Shown here piece after piece: positions 42,867 through 51,792 of a stretch of DNA of 57,919 bases; the stretch's first letter is position 1; every line of letters begins with the position of its first letter. Position numbers and translations under genes: made by a program. Origin of the DNA: Bacteroidia bacterium. Its GTDB lineage: Bacteria; Bacteroidota; Bacteroidia; JADZBD01. Location: positions 1-57,919 of the forward strand of contig JADZBD010000021.1 in assembly GCA_020852255.1 (NCBI GenBank), given 5' to 3'. Under the pieces are notes generated by a model. The model had not been told where the DNA came from, searched no databases, and worked only from the letters and a program-made list of their open reading frames with translations.

Positions 42867-44135
42867 ATGATGAGAATTCTTTGGTTTACAAACACACCTT
42901 GTTCATATTATGAAGGCATGGAGACATCTTCAGGCTCCGGGGGATGGATGACTTCATTAGAGAAGGAAATCAAGAATCAAAAGGGAATACAGCTGGGAGT
43001 ATGTTTTATCTCCCGCAAGCAGGAAAGTTATAAAAGAGTAGATAGCGTACAGTATTTCCCCATCAGAGATGGTTATTCTGGTACTAAGATCGGCCGTTGG
43101 TTGGTTAGAAGATTTGATCTGGAGAATGATAGCTATATCCTTGAGCGGGCTATGGAAGTTATAAATGAGTTTCATCCGGATATTATTCATGTGCACGGAA
43201 CTGAAAATTGTTTCGGCTTGCTACGAGCGCGATGCAAGATTCCAATGGTTATTTCAATCCAGGGAGTACTGAATGAATTGTTACCCGTATTTCTGGGTGA
43301 TGTTGCAGCAAAGAAGCTAAGAGCATTATCAAAGATAAAGAATCAACTTCTCGTAAATGACATTCTAAGTCGTTGGCGTAAATTTAAGCGTAACTCTTAT
43401 AGGGAAAGGCGAATATTTTCTTTTAATAAGTACTATATCGGCCGGACTGAGTATGACCGGAGCCTGGTCAACAGCTATTCTCCCGGAGCATTTTATTTTC
43501 ATGGAGAGGAGTTGTTGCGTCCGGTATTTTATATGAAGTCATCTGAAAGAATTGCGCCGCTGAAGAGGCTGGTATTGTGTACTATTATTGGTGATAATTT
43601 GTATAAGGGCTATGATAGAATATTGAAGATGGCAAAAATATTGAAGGATCGTAATATCAAGTTTGAGTGGAGAGTAATTGGAGTTAGTGAGAAATCTGAG
43701 AGTGTTTATGTCACAGAGAAATATTTTAAACTTGCTCATTCTGAGCTGAATATTCAGCTACTCGGTTCGCAGACAGATCGGGAAATTGCTAGTCAACTCT
43801 CGGAGGCAATGGTGTACTGTCATAGCAGTTATTTAGAAAACAGCTCTAATGCATTATGTGAGGCACAAATATCGGGCCTTCCGGTTATCGCATTTGATAA
43901 TGGCGGATCTTCTTCCATCATTACTAACGGAACTGACGGAATACTAGTCAGAGAGGGAGACTGTAAGTTATTTGCGGAAGAGATAGTTAGATTGTCCGAG
44001 GACGAGAACAGGTGTAAATCACTGGCAATGATGGCACAAAGGCGGGCAATGGAAAGGCATAATAGGACTCGAGTTGCACATGAATATATCGGGATATATA
44101 ATAATATTAGAGTTAGTCAAAGTGATTTGGATTAA
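42867..44135 (+). CDS. Glycosyltransferase family 4
   Basis: 422 aa GT-B-fold enzyme. N-terminal domain starts MRILWFTNTPCS and contains PDIIHVHGTENCFGLL. The C-terminal Rossmann domain has YKGYDRILKMAKIL and the donor-binding region SSYLENSSNALCEAQISGLPVIAFDNGGSSSII (read in parts), with the E-x7-E-like pattern. Two tandem ATGs (42867 and 42870) are both possible. The 106-bp gap before it holds nothing recognisable. Confidence 0.9.
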   Translation: MMRILWFTNTPCSYYEGMETSSGSGGWMTSLEKEIKNQKGIQLGVCFISRKQESYKRVDSVQYFPIRDGYSGTKIGRWLVRRFDLENDSYILERAMEVINEFHPDIIHVHGTENCFGLLRARCKIPMVISIQGVLNELLPVFLGDVAAKKLRALSKIKNQLLVNDILSRWRKFKRNSYRERRIFSFNKYYIGRTEYDRSLVNSYSPGAFYFHGEELLRPVFYMKSSERIAPLKRLVLCTIIGDNLYKGYDRILKMAKILKDRNIKFEWRVIGVSEKSESVYVTEKYFKLAHSELNIQLLGSQTDREIASQLSEAMVYCHSSYLENSSNALCEAQISGLPVIAFDNGGSSSIITNGTDGILVREGDCKLFAEEIVRLSEDENRCKSLAMMAQRRAMERHNRTRVAHEYIGIYNNIRVSQSDLD

Positions 44136-44222
44136 AGAAAAGGTTTGTAAGACAATTTTGATTAATTCAGGTTGAATTACCCTATTCTAATTAGTGTGAA
44201 CTGAAAGAAGTTGGATTTGATT

Positions 44223-44232
44223 TACACGTGTA
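44223..44232. promoter_or_regulatory. Perfect 10-bp palindrome upstream of the carbamoyltransferase gene
   Basis: TACACGTGTA lies 35 bp before the carbamoyltransferase ATG in a 131-bp gap, followed by a related ACCCGTGT. It could be a regulator site; no known motif was matched. Confidence 0.2.
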
Positions 44233-44266
44233 TTACCCGTGTTTTAGAAAATTTAAAATATAGAAA

Positions 44267-45973
44267 ATGATAGTTCTGGGAGTACATCAGGGACATGATT
44301 CATCAGCCGCTATAGTTAAGGATGGTCAAATAGTAGCAGATGTTCAGGAGGAAAGATTCGCAAGGGTTAAACATTCGGCAAATGCTCCGATTCATGCCAT
44401 TAATTATTGTTTACGACATGCCGGATTGAAAGATATAAACGAAATAGATTGTATCAGCGTTGCAGCTGACACCTGTTCTGTGGAACTTATTCGATTATTT
44501 GGATTAAAGGAGAATAGCAGCAAAGTAAATGAGATGGCAAAGCGAATCGGAAGAAGGATTTTACGAATGCCACCTAGATTATCTGAGTTAAAGCCACCTT
44601 TATATTTTTCATCATTTAGAATTATTGAAGCTGAAAAGATTAAAAATTACAATCACCATTTAGCTCATGCAGCTAGTGCTTACTTTACAAGAAATAATGC
44701 CAAGAAGTGTCTGATATTTACTGTGGATGGCGCAGGGGATAGAATATGTACCGCAATATGGCAGGGGGAAGGCAACGAAATTAAATTGTTGAAGTGCTAT
44801 GATAAAGAGGCAGCTATTGGCTGGGCATATAGTATTGTCACAGAGGGCTTGCACTGGATCCATGGGGATGGAGAAGGGAAAACCATGGGACTGGCGCCGT
44901 ATGGAAATTTTGAGTTATGCGAAGGCATACTTGATGATTATTTCCCACAATTTGAGAATGAGAGATTGATCAAACCCTCAAAATTGGGAAAATCATATTA
45001 TTGGAGTGAAAGCGGATCAATGCAATTTCATTTGGATGAAGCATACGAGGCTGAGAAATTAATTTTGAAATACGGGAGGGAGAATGTTGCCGCAGAAGCG
45101 CAGCGCAAATTGGAGGAGTGCGTTATGCATTTGGTGTATGGCTGGGTTAAGAAAACAGGCATTAACAGAATTGCATTCGCAGGAGGAGTCATGCTGAATG
45201 TGAAGTTAAATCAAAGAATTTGGAACAGCCGGCGTGATTTAATTGTAGAGCAGCATGTATACCCTAATCCGGGTGATTCTGGGCTCGCGGTAGGCGCAGC
45301 ATTTCTTGAATATTACCGGCATCATAAGTTTAACGGCTATAAATTCGACAATCTTTATTTAGGGCCTGAGTACAGTAATGAGGAAATTGAGAAAGTACTT
45401 AAAATTAGAAAGGTAAAATATACTTTTGTAGATAATCCGGCGAAGCTAGGTGCTGAACTGCTTGCAAAGGATCAGATTATTGCATGGTTTCAGGGCAGAA
45501 TGGAGAGCGGTCCACGCGCACTCGGTAACAGGTCTATTTTAATGAGTCCTTTAAAAGCTGCGAACAAGGATATAATAAATGCTTCGGTAAAGTTCAGGGA
45601 AGGTTTCAGGCCGTTTTGCCCCTCATTAACTTATGAAAGCAGGCATGAATACCTTAAAGACTATAAAGATGAATTTTTTATGATTACCTCATATGATGTT
45701 ACTGACCATAAAAGGGAGAAGATACCTGCGGTTGTTCACGTGGATGGCACCTTGCGTCCTCAAATGGTGCAGAAAGAGACGAATCCAAGGTACTGGGAAT
45801 TGATTAATGAATTCGGCAAGTTAACCGGGGAGACAATCGTACTTAACTCCTCATTTAATGTGATGGGAGAGTCCATTGTGAATACTCCACAGGAGGCAAT
45901 CAGATGTTTTTATGATTCGGGGGTTGATGCATTAATTATAGGGAATTATTATTTAAAAAAGGGGGATCATTAG
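44267..45973 (+). CDS. Carbamoyltransferase, NodU/CmcH family
   Basis: 568 aa enzyme that uses carbamoyl phosphate to carbamoylate a sugar hydroxyl. The N-terminal Kae1-like domain starts with GVHQGHDSSAA and contains the metal-binding NHHLAHAASAY (about 128-138) and DGAGDR. The C-terminal YrdC-like part has FQGRMESGPRALGNRSIL (about 408-425) and ends with the conserved NSSFN and GNYYL. It would decorate the polysaccharide or a sugar precursor. Full length. Reading through the stop gives about 23 in-frame codons (see findings). Confidence 0.92.
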   Translation: MIVLGVHQGHDSSAAIVKDGQIVADVQEERFARVKHSANAPIHAINYCLRHAGLKDINEIDCISVAADTCSVELIRLFGLKENSSKVNEMAKRIGRRILRMPPRLSELKPPLYFSSFRIIEAEKIKNYNHHLAHAASAYFTRNNAKKCLIFTVDGAGDRICTAIWQGEGNEIKLLKCYDKEAAIGWAYSIVTEGLHWIHGDGEGKTMGLAPYGNFELCEGILDDYFPQFENERLIKPSKLGKSYYWSESGSMQFHLDEAYEAEKLILKYGRENVAAEAQRKLEECVMHLVYGWVKKTGINRIAFAGGVMLNVKLNQRIWNSRRDLIVEQHVYPNPGDSGLAVGAAFLEYYRHHKFNGYKFDNLYLGPEYSNEEIEKVLKIRKVKYTFVDNPAKLGAELLAKDQIIAWFQGRMESGPRALGNRSILMSPLKAANKDIINASVKFREGFRPFCPSLTYESRHEYLKDYKDEFFMITSYDVTDHKREKIPAVVHVDGTLRPQMVQKETNPRYWELINEFGKLTGETIVLNSSFNVMGESIVNTPQEAIRCFYDSGVDALIIGNYYLKKGDH

Positions 45974-46055
45974 AATTTTATAAAAGGGGAAGAGTTGGGC
46001 GATCTGGAGTGGAAACCAAGCAAAAAGATTGAAAAGATTTCCTAAATATAATTGA

Positions 46056-47510
46056 TTGACTAGAAAAACTAAATGGGGCCTAAATGTTAAGAACATAGGC
46101 ATCAACGTTTCTTTGATTGCGTCATATCTTTTATTTGGCTATATATTTAGAGATTTTATTGCTATTTTCTCTTCGATCATTTTTATATTTCTATTAATAA
46201 CAAAAAAGACAGAGTATTTACTTTTATTTCTTGGAATTGTTTTTTGCTGTGTCAATTTCTTTGTTGGGCAGAATTACATTCAGGAATCAACACTTACAAA
46301 AGTGTTAATAAATCCGAAATTATTTCTTTTTATTGTATTGATCGCCAAAAGCAGGGTAGGTTGGTATGTCAGACGTTTTGATAAAATGCTATTGGCATGG
46401 ACGTTTATTCATATTACAATAGTAACATTAAGTGATGTATACAATGATAAGATAAATTTAAATGTTCTTTTGCAACCAGCTGCCGTATACGCTTTTTTGA
46501 TACTAAGAAATATTCATATCGAGAACAAGACAGGTAAGGTAATTGATTTTTTAGTTGCAGTCGGTATTATTCAGATTGTTATATCATTCATGCAGTTTAG
46601 CGAAATTATTGACGCCCCAATGACTATAATGGAAGATGGTGAAGGATATTTCTTATGGACTGCCGGCTTAGACGATGCAGCATCCGGCACTTTTGGTGCA
46701 GCCTGTTCAAGTCTTACTTCTTGGTTTTGTTCAGCGTTGTTTTTAACTTTATTGGCGATTGGAATAACTATATCGAATCATATAACTGTTTGGATTGGAT
46801 TATTTTTTCTAATGCATTATGCTTTTATAGATTCGAAAACAGCACTTGGTGTTTCTATTGCTATGACGGTATTCTTCATCATTAGGTTGATTAGAAAAGG
46901 AAATTTGAAGCATAGGTATTATTTTGTCATTCCGACAGTAATTATTGGTATTGCAATAATGTCCTATGCGATTGATAAGTATTATACAAGTATAGGAACA
47001 AAAGAAGATTATAAGGAATTGGTCACAAAATCAATCTCGGGAGTCACTCAACACTACAAGGAATGGGGCAAAATTGTTGGATTCGTGAATATTACTGAAG
47101 AACATCTTCGAGAGGATCCAATGAAGATATTATTAGGATATGGTCGCGGTAATTATAGATACAATGGAAATATGGGAAGGATAGAAGCAATGGATACCCC
47201 AGTCATGCAGTATAGTAATTTTACTCGAAGCAGATCTTCTCTGATTTCATCATACGCACAGATTGGTATTTGTGGATTAATAAGCAATATTTTTCTTCTG
47301 ATTTTAGTTATTCGTTATATTAAATCTATGAAATTCCATACATATTATGGTGCGAGCTTTCTTATTGTTTTCCCTGTGATAATTATCAGTACAATTATAT
47401 TTATGTTTCTTTACTCCGGAATACAATTCAACGATATCTTTTTTGTTTATTTTCTTTGCCTTGCAGGTTCAGTTTGTGGCGATGAATTAAATCGAGCAAA
47501 GGCTTTTTAA
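46056..47510 (+). CDS. O-antigen/polysaccharide polymerase-like membrane protein (Wzy-like)
   Basis: 484 aa with about ten to twelve hydrophobic spans and a larger polar loop around 310-390, the general layout of Wzy polymerases. Sequence conservation in this class is low, so the call rests on topology and on its place in a Wzx/Wzy-type locus that otherwise lacks a polymerase. The frame has no ATG near its N-terminus; TTG at 46056, directly after an in-frame TGA, is the likely start. The upstream gap (45974-46055) has no gene except a short readable extension of the previous frame. Confidence 0.75.
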   Translation: MTRKTKWGLNVKNIGINVSLIASYLLFGYIFRDFIAIFSSIIFIFLLITKKTEYLLLFLGIVFCCVNFFVGQNYIQESTLTKVLINPKLFLFIVLIAKSRVGWYVRRFDKMLLAWTFIHITIVTLSDVYNDKINLNVLLQPAAVYAFLILRNIHIENKTGKVIDFLVAVGIIQIVISFMQFSEIIDAPMTIMEDGEGYFLWTAGLDDAASGTFGAACSSLTSWFCSALFLTLLAIGITISNHITVWIGLFFLMHYAFIDSKTALGVSIAMTVFFIIRLIRKGNLKHRYYFVIPTVIIGIAIMSYAIDKYYTSIGTKEDYKELVTKSISGVTQHYKEWGKIVGFVNITEEHLREDPMKILLGYGRGNYRYNGNMGRIEAMDTPVMQYSNFTRSRSSLISSYAQIGICGLISNIFLLILVIRYIKSMKFHTYYGASFLIVFPVIIISTIIFMFLYSGIQFNDIFFVYFLCLAGSVCGDELNRAKAF

Positions 47511-47564
47511 TTTAGAACGATTGAGAAATAATACAGAGAAATGAATTTAGTCTAGATAGAAGAT

Positions 47565-48443
47565 ATGATATATTTTTGTATTCCTGTTCATAATAGAGTT
47601 GAATTCACACTCAATTGTCTTGAGAGTATCTATAAATATTGCAGCGTGCCATTTCTTGTCGTTATTTGTGACGATGGTTCTACTGATGAAACACTGAGAA
47701 AAGTTAAGTTAAATCATAGTGATGTTATTGTATTGGAAGGTGATGGTAATTTATGGTGGACAGGAGGAATAAATAGATGTATTTCATACATTTTAGAATT
47801 AGATAATATTGACTTTGATCGAGATTATATATTCACATTCAATAATGATGCGTTATTGCTTCCTGAAACAATACCGAATTTACTTCAGCATTTGAAAAAG
47901 TATCCTTATGCAATCATTGGGTGTGTGAATTTATTTGCAAATAGTAGTAATAAAATTGAACCATCAGCAATCGTCAAGCGGAGAAAATGGGGGTTGAATA
48001 GATTGAGCCAAAAGCATCAATGGGGAGAGTTATTTTATACCAGTGAGAATCTTTTAGAAGTTGAGGCTCTTTCGGGTAAGGGAGTTATTATTCCAGTTTC
48101 TGTTTTCAAAAACCATGGATTATATAATCAGGAAATGTTGCCACATTATCATGCTGATACTGAATTTACAATCAGGATGAGAAGGCATAATATAAGAGTA
48201 TTTTTGTCACTAACTGCTTGTATTAAGTCATTTCAACATGAAACTGGTTTATCATTTGCAGGGGACACTCCTAGCTTCATTATGTTTCTGAGAAGCTTCT
48301 TCAGCATTAAATCAACACGGCATTTACGTTCTATATATAATTGGAACAAATTGATATACGGAAATGGGTTTATACTCTGGTTTTTTCTTCAACTGGTAGG
48401 GATATTTAAGGGGTATATTATAAGAAGGGTTCGAAATCGTTAA
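47565..48443 (+). CDS. Glycosyltransferase family 2 (paralogue A)
   Basis: 292 aa GT-A enzyme. Opens FCIPVHNRVEFTLNCLESI, with VICDDGSTD (about 36-44), GDGNLWWTGGINRC (about 62-75), FNNDA as the metal-binding acidic motif (about 93-97) and LPHYHADTEFTIR near 205. It closely resembles the next gene, sharing at least ten sequence blocks in the same order. Rhamnosyltransferase-like GT2 is the nearest description I can give; donor unknown. Confidence 0.9.
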   Translation: MIYFCIPVHNRVEFTLNCLESIYKYCSVPFLVVICDDGSTDETLRKVKLNHSDVIVLEGDGNLWWTGGINRCISYILELDNIDFDRDYIFTFNNDALLLPETIPNLLQHLKKYPYAIIGCVNLFANSSNKIEPSAIVKRRKWGLNRLSQKHQWGELFYTSENLLEVEALSGKGVIIPVSVFKNHGLYNQEMLPHYHADTEFTIRMRRHNIRVFLSLTACIKSFQHETGLSFAGDTPSFIMFLRSFFSIKSTRHLRSIYNWNKLIYGNGFILWFFLQLVGIFKGYIIRRVRNR

Positions 48444-48453
48444 AATATGTAAG

Positions 48454-49368
48454 ATGGTATATATATGCATTCCCGTACATAATCGAATCGAATATACTTT
48501 AGAATGTATCTCCAGTATTAGAGCCAAAGCTAAAGTCTGTTTTACTATTGTAATATGCGATGATGGGTCAACGGATGGAACCTCTAATATATTAAGGGAG
48601 AATTTTCCTGAAGGTGTTTTATTAAATGGGGATGGTAAATTGTGGTGGACAGGAGGAATGAATCGATGTGTTGAGTATGTGCTTGAGCATTCTCTTGATA
48701 CAGCGGATGTTGTATTTTCGATGAATAATGATGCAGTGATTGACGATAGAACATTCAGCTCTTTATTGGATGCACACCATAAGTCGCCCAAAGCAATCAT
48801 AGGTTGTGTTAACCTCTTCTATAATGAACGAACAAAAATTGAACCTTCCGCTACACGGAAAACTCGAAGGCTTGGAATTCCCTTTTATCTGATCTACAAT
48901 AAATGGGGAGAAGATGTGAGAAAGTACCAAGGCTTGCATGCGGTTCATGGACTATCTGGAAAGGGGGTTCTGATTCCAATCAGTGTTTTTAGAAAAATCG
49001 GTTTGTATAACCAAGAGAAATTGCCACATTATCACGCTGATACGGAATTTACAATCCGGGCCACTAATGTCGGGATTCCAGTATATATTAGTTATGAATC
49101 TCGGGTGTATTCACATCAAAAAGATACGGGCTTGGCTTCAAAGGCAAATAAGCCAGAAATTGGTGTTTTTGTTCGCAGTTTTTCCAATATAAAGTCAACA
49201 CGTCACTTAAGAAGCCTTTCGAATTCTTGTAAGCTAATATATGGACCTGTATGGCATCGATTTTATTTCTTTGCACATCTGGCAGCTATCTTAGTCGGAT
49301 TTGGACAGCGGTATTGGAAATATAAATTATCCATAGATGGACGTCATCAGAAACCTGAGGCAGTATGA
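48454..49368 (+). CDS. Glycosyltransferase family 2 (paralogue B)
   Basis: 304 aa, tandem paralogue of the preceding gene 10 bp upstream. Shared blocks: CIPVHNR, VICDDGSTD, LWWTGG.NRC, NNDA, IGCVNLF, KIEPSA, LSGKGV, GLYNQE, LPHYHADTEFTIR, IKSTRHLRS. The C-terminus is longer and more basic than in paralogue A. Two related transferases may add consecutive sugars of the same kind. Overlaps the next start by 4 bp (ATGA). Confidence 0.9.
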   Translation: MVYICIPVHNRIEYTLECISSIRAKAKVCFTIVICDDGSTDGTSNILRENFPEGVLLNGDGKLWWTGGMNRCVEYVLEHSLDTADVVFSMNNDAVIDDRTFSSLLDAHHKSPKAIIGCVNLFYNERTKIEPSATRKTRRLGIPFYLIYNKWGEDVRKYQGLHAVHGLSGKGVLIPISVFRKIGLYNQEKLPHYHADTEFTIRATNVGIPVYISYESRVYSHQKDTGLASKANKPEIGVFVRSFSNIKSTRHLRSLSNSCKLIYGPVWHRFYFFAHLAAILVGFGQRYWKYKLSIDGRHQKPEAV

Positions 49369-50558
49369 GGATTCTGATCTCACATTATTCAATTGTTGAC
49401 CAAAGTGGGTTTGGAAGAACCTTTATGTTAGCAAGAGAATTGGTGAGATTGGATCACCAAGTAACCCTACTAACATCTTTAAGCTCTTTTAGTTACCTCT
49501 TTCGACTTTTCAAAGTAGAGGAGCGAGAAGGCGTCAAGATAATTGCCTTCAATGACATCGTGCCTAACTCTATGAGAAGACTTGGATTTGGTGTTCTTGT
49601 TCCAATGCTCAAGTTTTTATATTCCGTTACTAATTCGTTTGATATTTTTCATACAGATTCAGGTCATCGTCCTTCCGGTGGCCTTCCGTTTTTGTTTCGA
49701 AAAGTTTTCCGTTCCACTGTTTATAGTTCAGAGTGGTGGGACTATTTCGGGAAGGGTGGACTTTATGATACCAGGAAGGGGTTAAAAAAGATATTTATTG
49801 GAGGACACGATCTCAGATTTGAGGCATACGATAAAAGAAAAGCTGATGGGCTTGTTTGTCTCTCCTATGCAATGAGGGAGCGTGCCATCAATCTTGGGAT
49901 TGATGCCGCTAAAATAATTGTTTTGCACGGTGGTGCAGATGTTCGAGGAATTTCTTTTTCCCCAGAGTCAGACCTTAGGCAAGATTTCAAGATTTCTTCG
50001 GAAACCCTAGTTTTTGGCTTTGTTGGAATGGATGATCTGGAGTTTGAAGATGTTTCGCTTTTTTTGGACGTCATACAAGAAGTGGCACAGGAAGAACGTA
50101 AGGAAATAGCCTTTCTAACTACGGGCGAAAAGATCAATTTTGAGCATAAGGGATTAAGTATGGGAGCTTTAAGAATATTGAATTTTGGATGGGTTGGTTA
50201 TGAGAAGCTCTCTGAAATATTGGAAATGGCGGACTTTTTTATTCTAACGCAGACCAATAGCTTGAATAATAGTTTGAGATGGCCCAATAAAATTGGAGAT
50301 TACTTTGCTGCTGGTAGACCAGTGATTGCGAATGATTATGGAGAGATCAGTACGTTGATTCGTGATTTTCCTTCAGGGTTCATATTGACAGATCTTGATA
50401 GGGTAGAACTTAAGCGTGTGATACAGTATTGTTTAGGGAATCGGTTCGATCTCTCTAGGAGAATCAGTATTCGAGCATATGCCGAGAACTCTATGAGTTG
50501 GAGCATAAGAGCAAGGACCCTGTTAGAATATTTTATTTCGATAGCTTCTCATAGATAG
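49365..50558 (+). CDS. Glycosyltransferase, GT-B fold (family 1/4-like)
   Basis: 397 aa. N-terminal Rossmann start RILISHYSIVDQSGFGRTFMLAREL, middle KADGLVCLSYAMRERAINLGI, and a C-terminal domain with GFVGMDDLEFEDV and the donor-site segment SLRWPNKIGDYFAAGRPVIANDYGEI. The fold and the late Pro-x-K-x-x-D/E-Y pattern fit family 4-type retaining transferases. Acceptor and donor unknown. Translationally coupled to the previous gene. Confidence 0.87.
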   Translation: MRILISHYSIVDQSGFGRTFMLARELVRLDHQVTLLTSLSSFSYLFRLFKVEEREGVKIIAFNDIVPNSMRRLGFGVLVPMLKFLYSVTNSFDIFHTDSGHRPSGGLPFLFRKVFRSTVYSSEWWDYFGKGGLYDTRKGLKKIFIGGHDLRFEAYDKRKADGLVCLSYAMRERAINLGIDAAKIIVLHGGADVRGISFSPESDLRQDFKISSETLVFGFVGMDDLEFEDVSLFLDVIQEVAQEERKEIAFLTTGEKINFEHKGLSMGALRILNFGWVGYEKLSEILEMADFFILTQTNSLNNSLRWPNKIGDYFAAGRPVIANDYGEISTLIRDFPSGFILTDLDRVELKRVIQYCLGNRFDLSRRISIRAYAENSMSWSIRARTLLEYFISIASHR

Positions 50559-50571
50559 ATCCGGGTAGAAA

Positions 50572-51792
50572 ATGAATAATAGCGACTTACAACAGAGCCT
50601 TCAAAATTCAATGAGTGGTTTCTTGCTGTGGAAGGAGAGGTATGGTGATACTTCATTTGATCGATATGATTTTTGGGCTTCCCGGATTGGAAAAATTTCA
50701 AAGAGACTTTTTTATCGAAACAAGTATTTGGGTCTTCCCTTTGCCGGATTAGGTTTCTTTCTGGAGAATATTACTCCTAGAGTGCAGGCGATTTTTTCAA
50801 ATCGTAATCATCAACCGATAGGAGACGCACATTATGCAATTGGATTTCTGAATTTATATTCCATTCGGAAGGAAGAGAAGTATCTTAAAGAAGCTGAACA
50901 TTATCTGACAATTTTGTTAGAATCAAAGATTACAAAGTTCGGTGGCTTTGGCTGGGGCTACACTTTTGGTTGGCAACAATCAAAGGACAATTACTGGCCC
51001 GCGGGGACACCTTTCAATACTGTTACGCCCTATGTTTATTGGGCTTTTAAGAATCATTATGAACTTACTCTATCGGAAAGTAGCCTGGAAATCATGGCTG
51101 AAATAGCTCGTTTTACCTGTATTGGCGTTAACAAGATGACTTTGCCAAATGGGTCGACATCTAGTAGTTACAGCCCGATTAGTAAAGATTACGTGGTAAA
51201 TGCAAACGCATACAGGGCGGCAGTGTTGCTTGATGCATATGAGTTATTTAAGGTCAAGGAATACAAGTCTGAGGCGGAAGAAAACCTTGATTTTATTCTG
51301 CAAGCTCAACAGAGGAGCGGGGCCTGGTACTACGACATGAACCCTGACGTGAGCTCTTTCATAGACTATTTCCATACTTGTTTTGTTCTTAAAAACCTGG
51401 TGATTTGTAACAAATATTTGCCTTCAGAGCGGATAGTACGTGCAGTAACTTTAGGGTATGCGTATTTTCTAAGGGAGTTACATTACGATAATGGTCGGCC
51501 TAAACCATATTCAAAGCAAAAGTATCTGAAATTTAGAAAATATGAGATGTACGATTATGCTGAAGGTATTTCATTAGGGATACTTATGGAGCCTATTATA
51601 CCGGGATCTCTGAAGAGAGCTGAGTGGCTTGCGCAGGACTTAATTTCAAATTTTCAACTTCAGGATGGGCATTTTGTAACTAGGGTTTCCACATTCGGTA
51701 CGAGGAACACCGTTCCATATCATCGATGGCCGCAAGCTCAGTTGTTCAGCTCTCTTTCTTACCTTGATAAAAAATTGGTATGTGTGGATTAG
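50572..51792 (+). CDS. (Alpha/alpha)-barrel protein of the polysaccharide locus
   Basis: 406 aa, no signal peptide or membrane span. Repeated helix pairs with aromatic, Gly-rich turns (GFGWGYTFGWQQ around 123-134, TPYVYWAFKNHYEL, GAWYYDMNPDVSSFIDYFHTCFVL in parts, YDYAEGISLGIL) give the pattern of an (alpha/alpha)6 toroid, as in six-hairpin glycosidases, C5-epimerases and terpene-cyclase-like folds. Catalytic residues were not identified. Comparable proteins occur in other exopolysaccharide loci, but I cannot name an activity. Its 3' end overlaps the asparagine synthase-like gene by 13 bp. Confidence 0.65.
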   Translation: MNNSDLQQSLQNSMSGFLLWKERYGDTSFDRYDFWASRIGKISKRLFYRNKYLGLPFAGLGFFLENITPRVQAIFSNRNHQPIGDAHYAIGFLNLYSIRKEEKYLKEAEHYLTILLESKITKFGGFGWGYTFGWQQSKDNYWPAGTPFNTVTPYVYWAFKNHYELTLSESSLEIMAEIARFTCIGVNKMTLPNGSTSSSYSPISKDYVVNANAYRAAVLLDAYELFKVKEYKSEAEENLDFILQAQQRSGAWYYDMNPDVSSFIDYFHTCFVLKNLVICNKYLPSERIVRAVTLGYAYFLRELHYDNGRPKPYSKQKYLKFRKYEMYDYAEGISLGILMEPIIPGSLKRAEWLAQDLISNFQLQDGHFVTRVSTFGTRNTVPYHRWPQAQLFSSLSYLDKKLVCVD

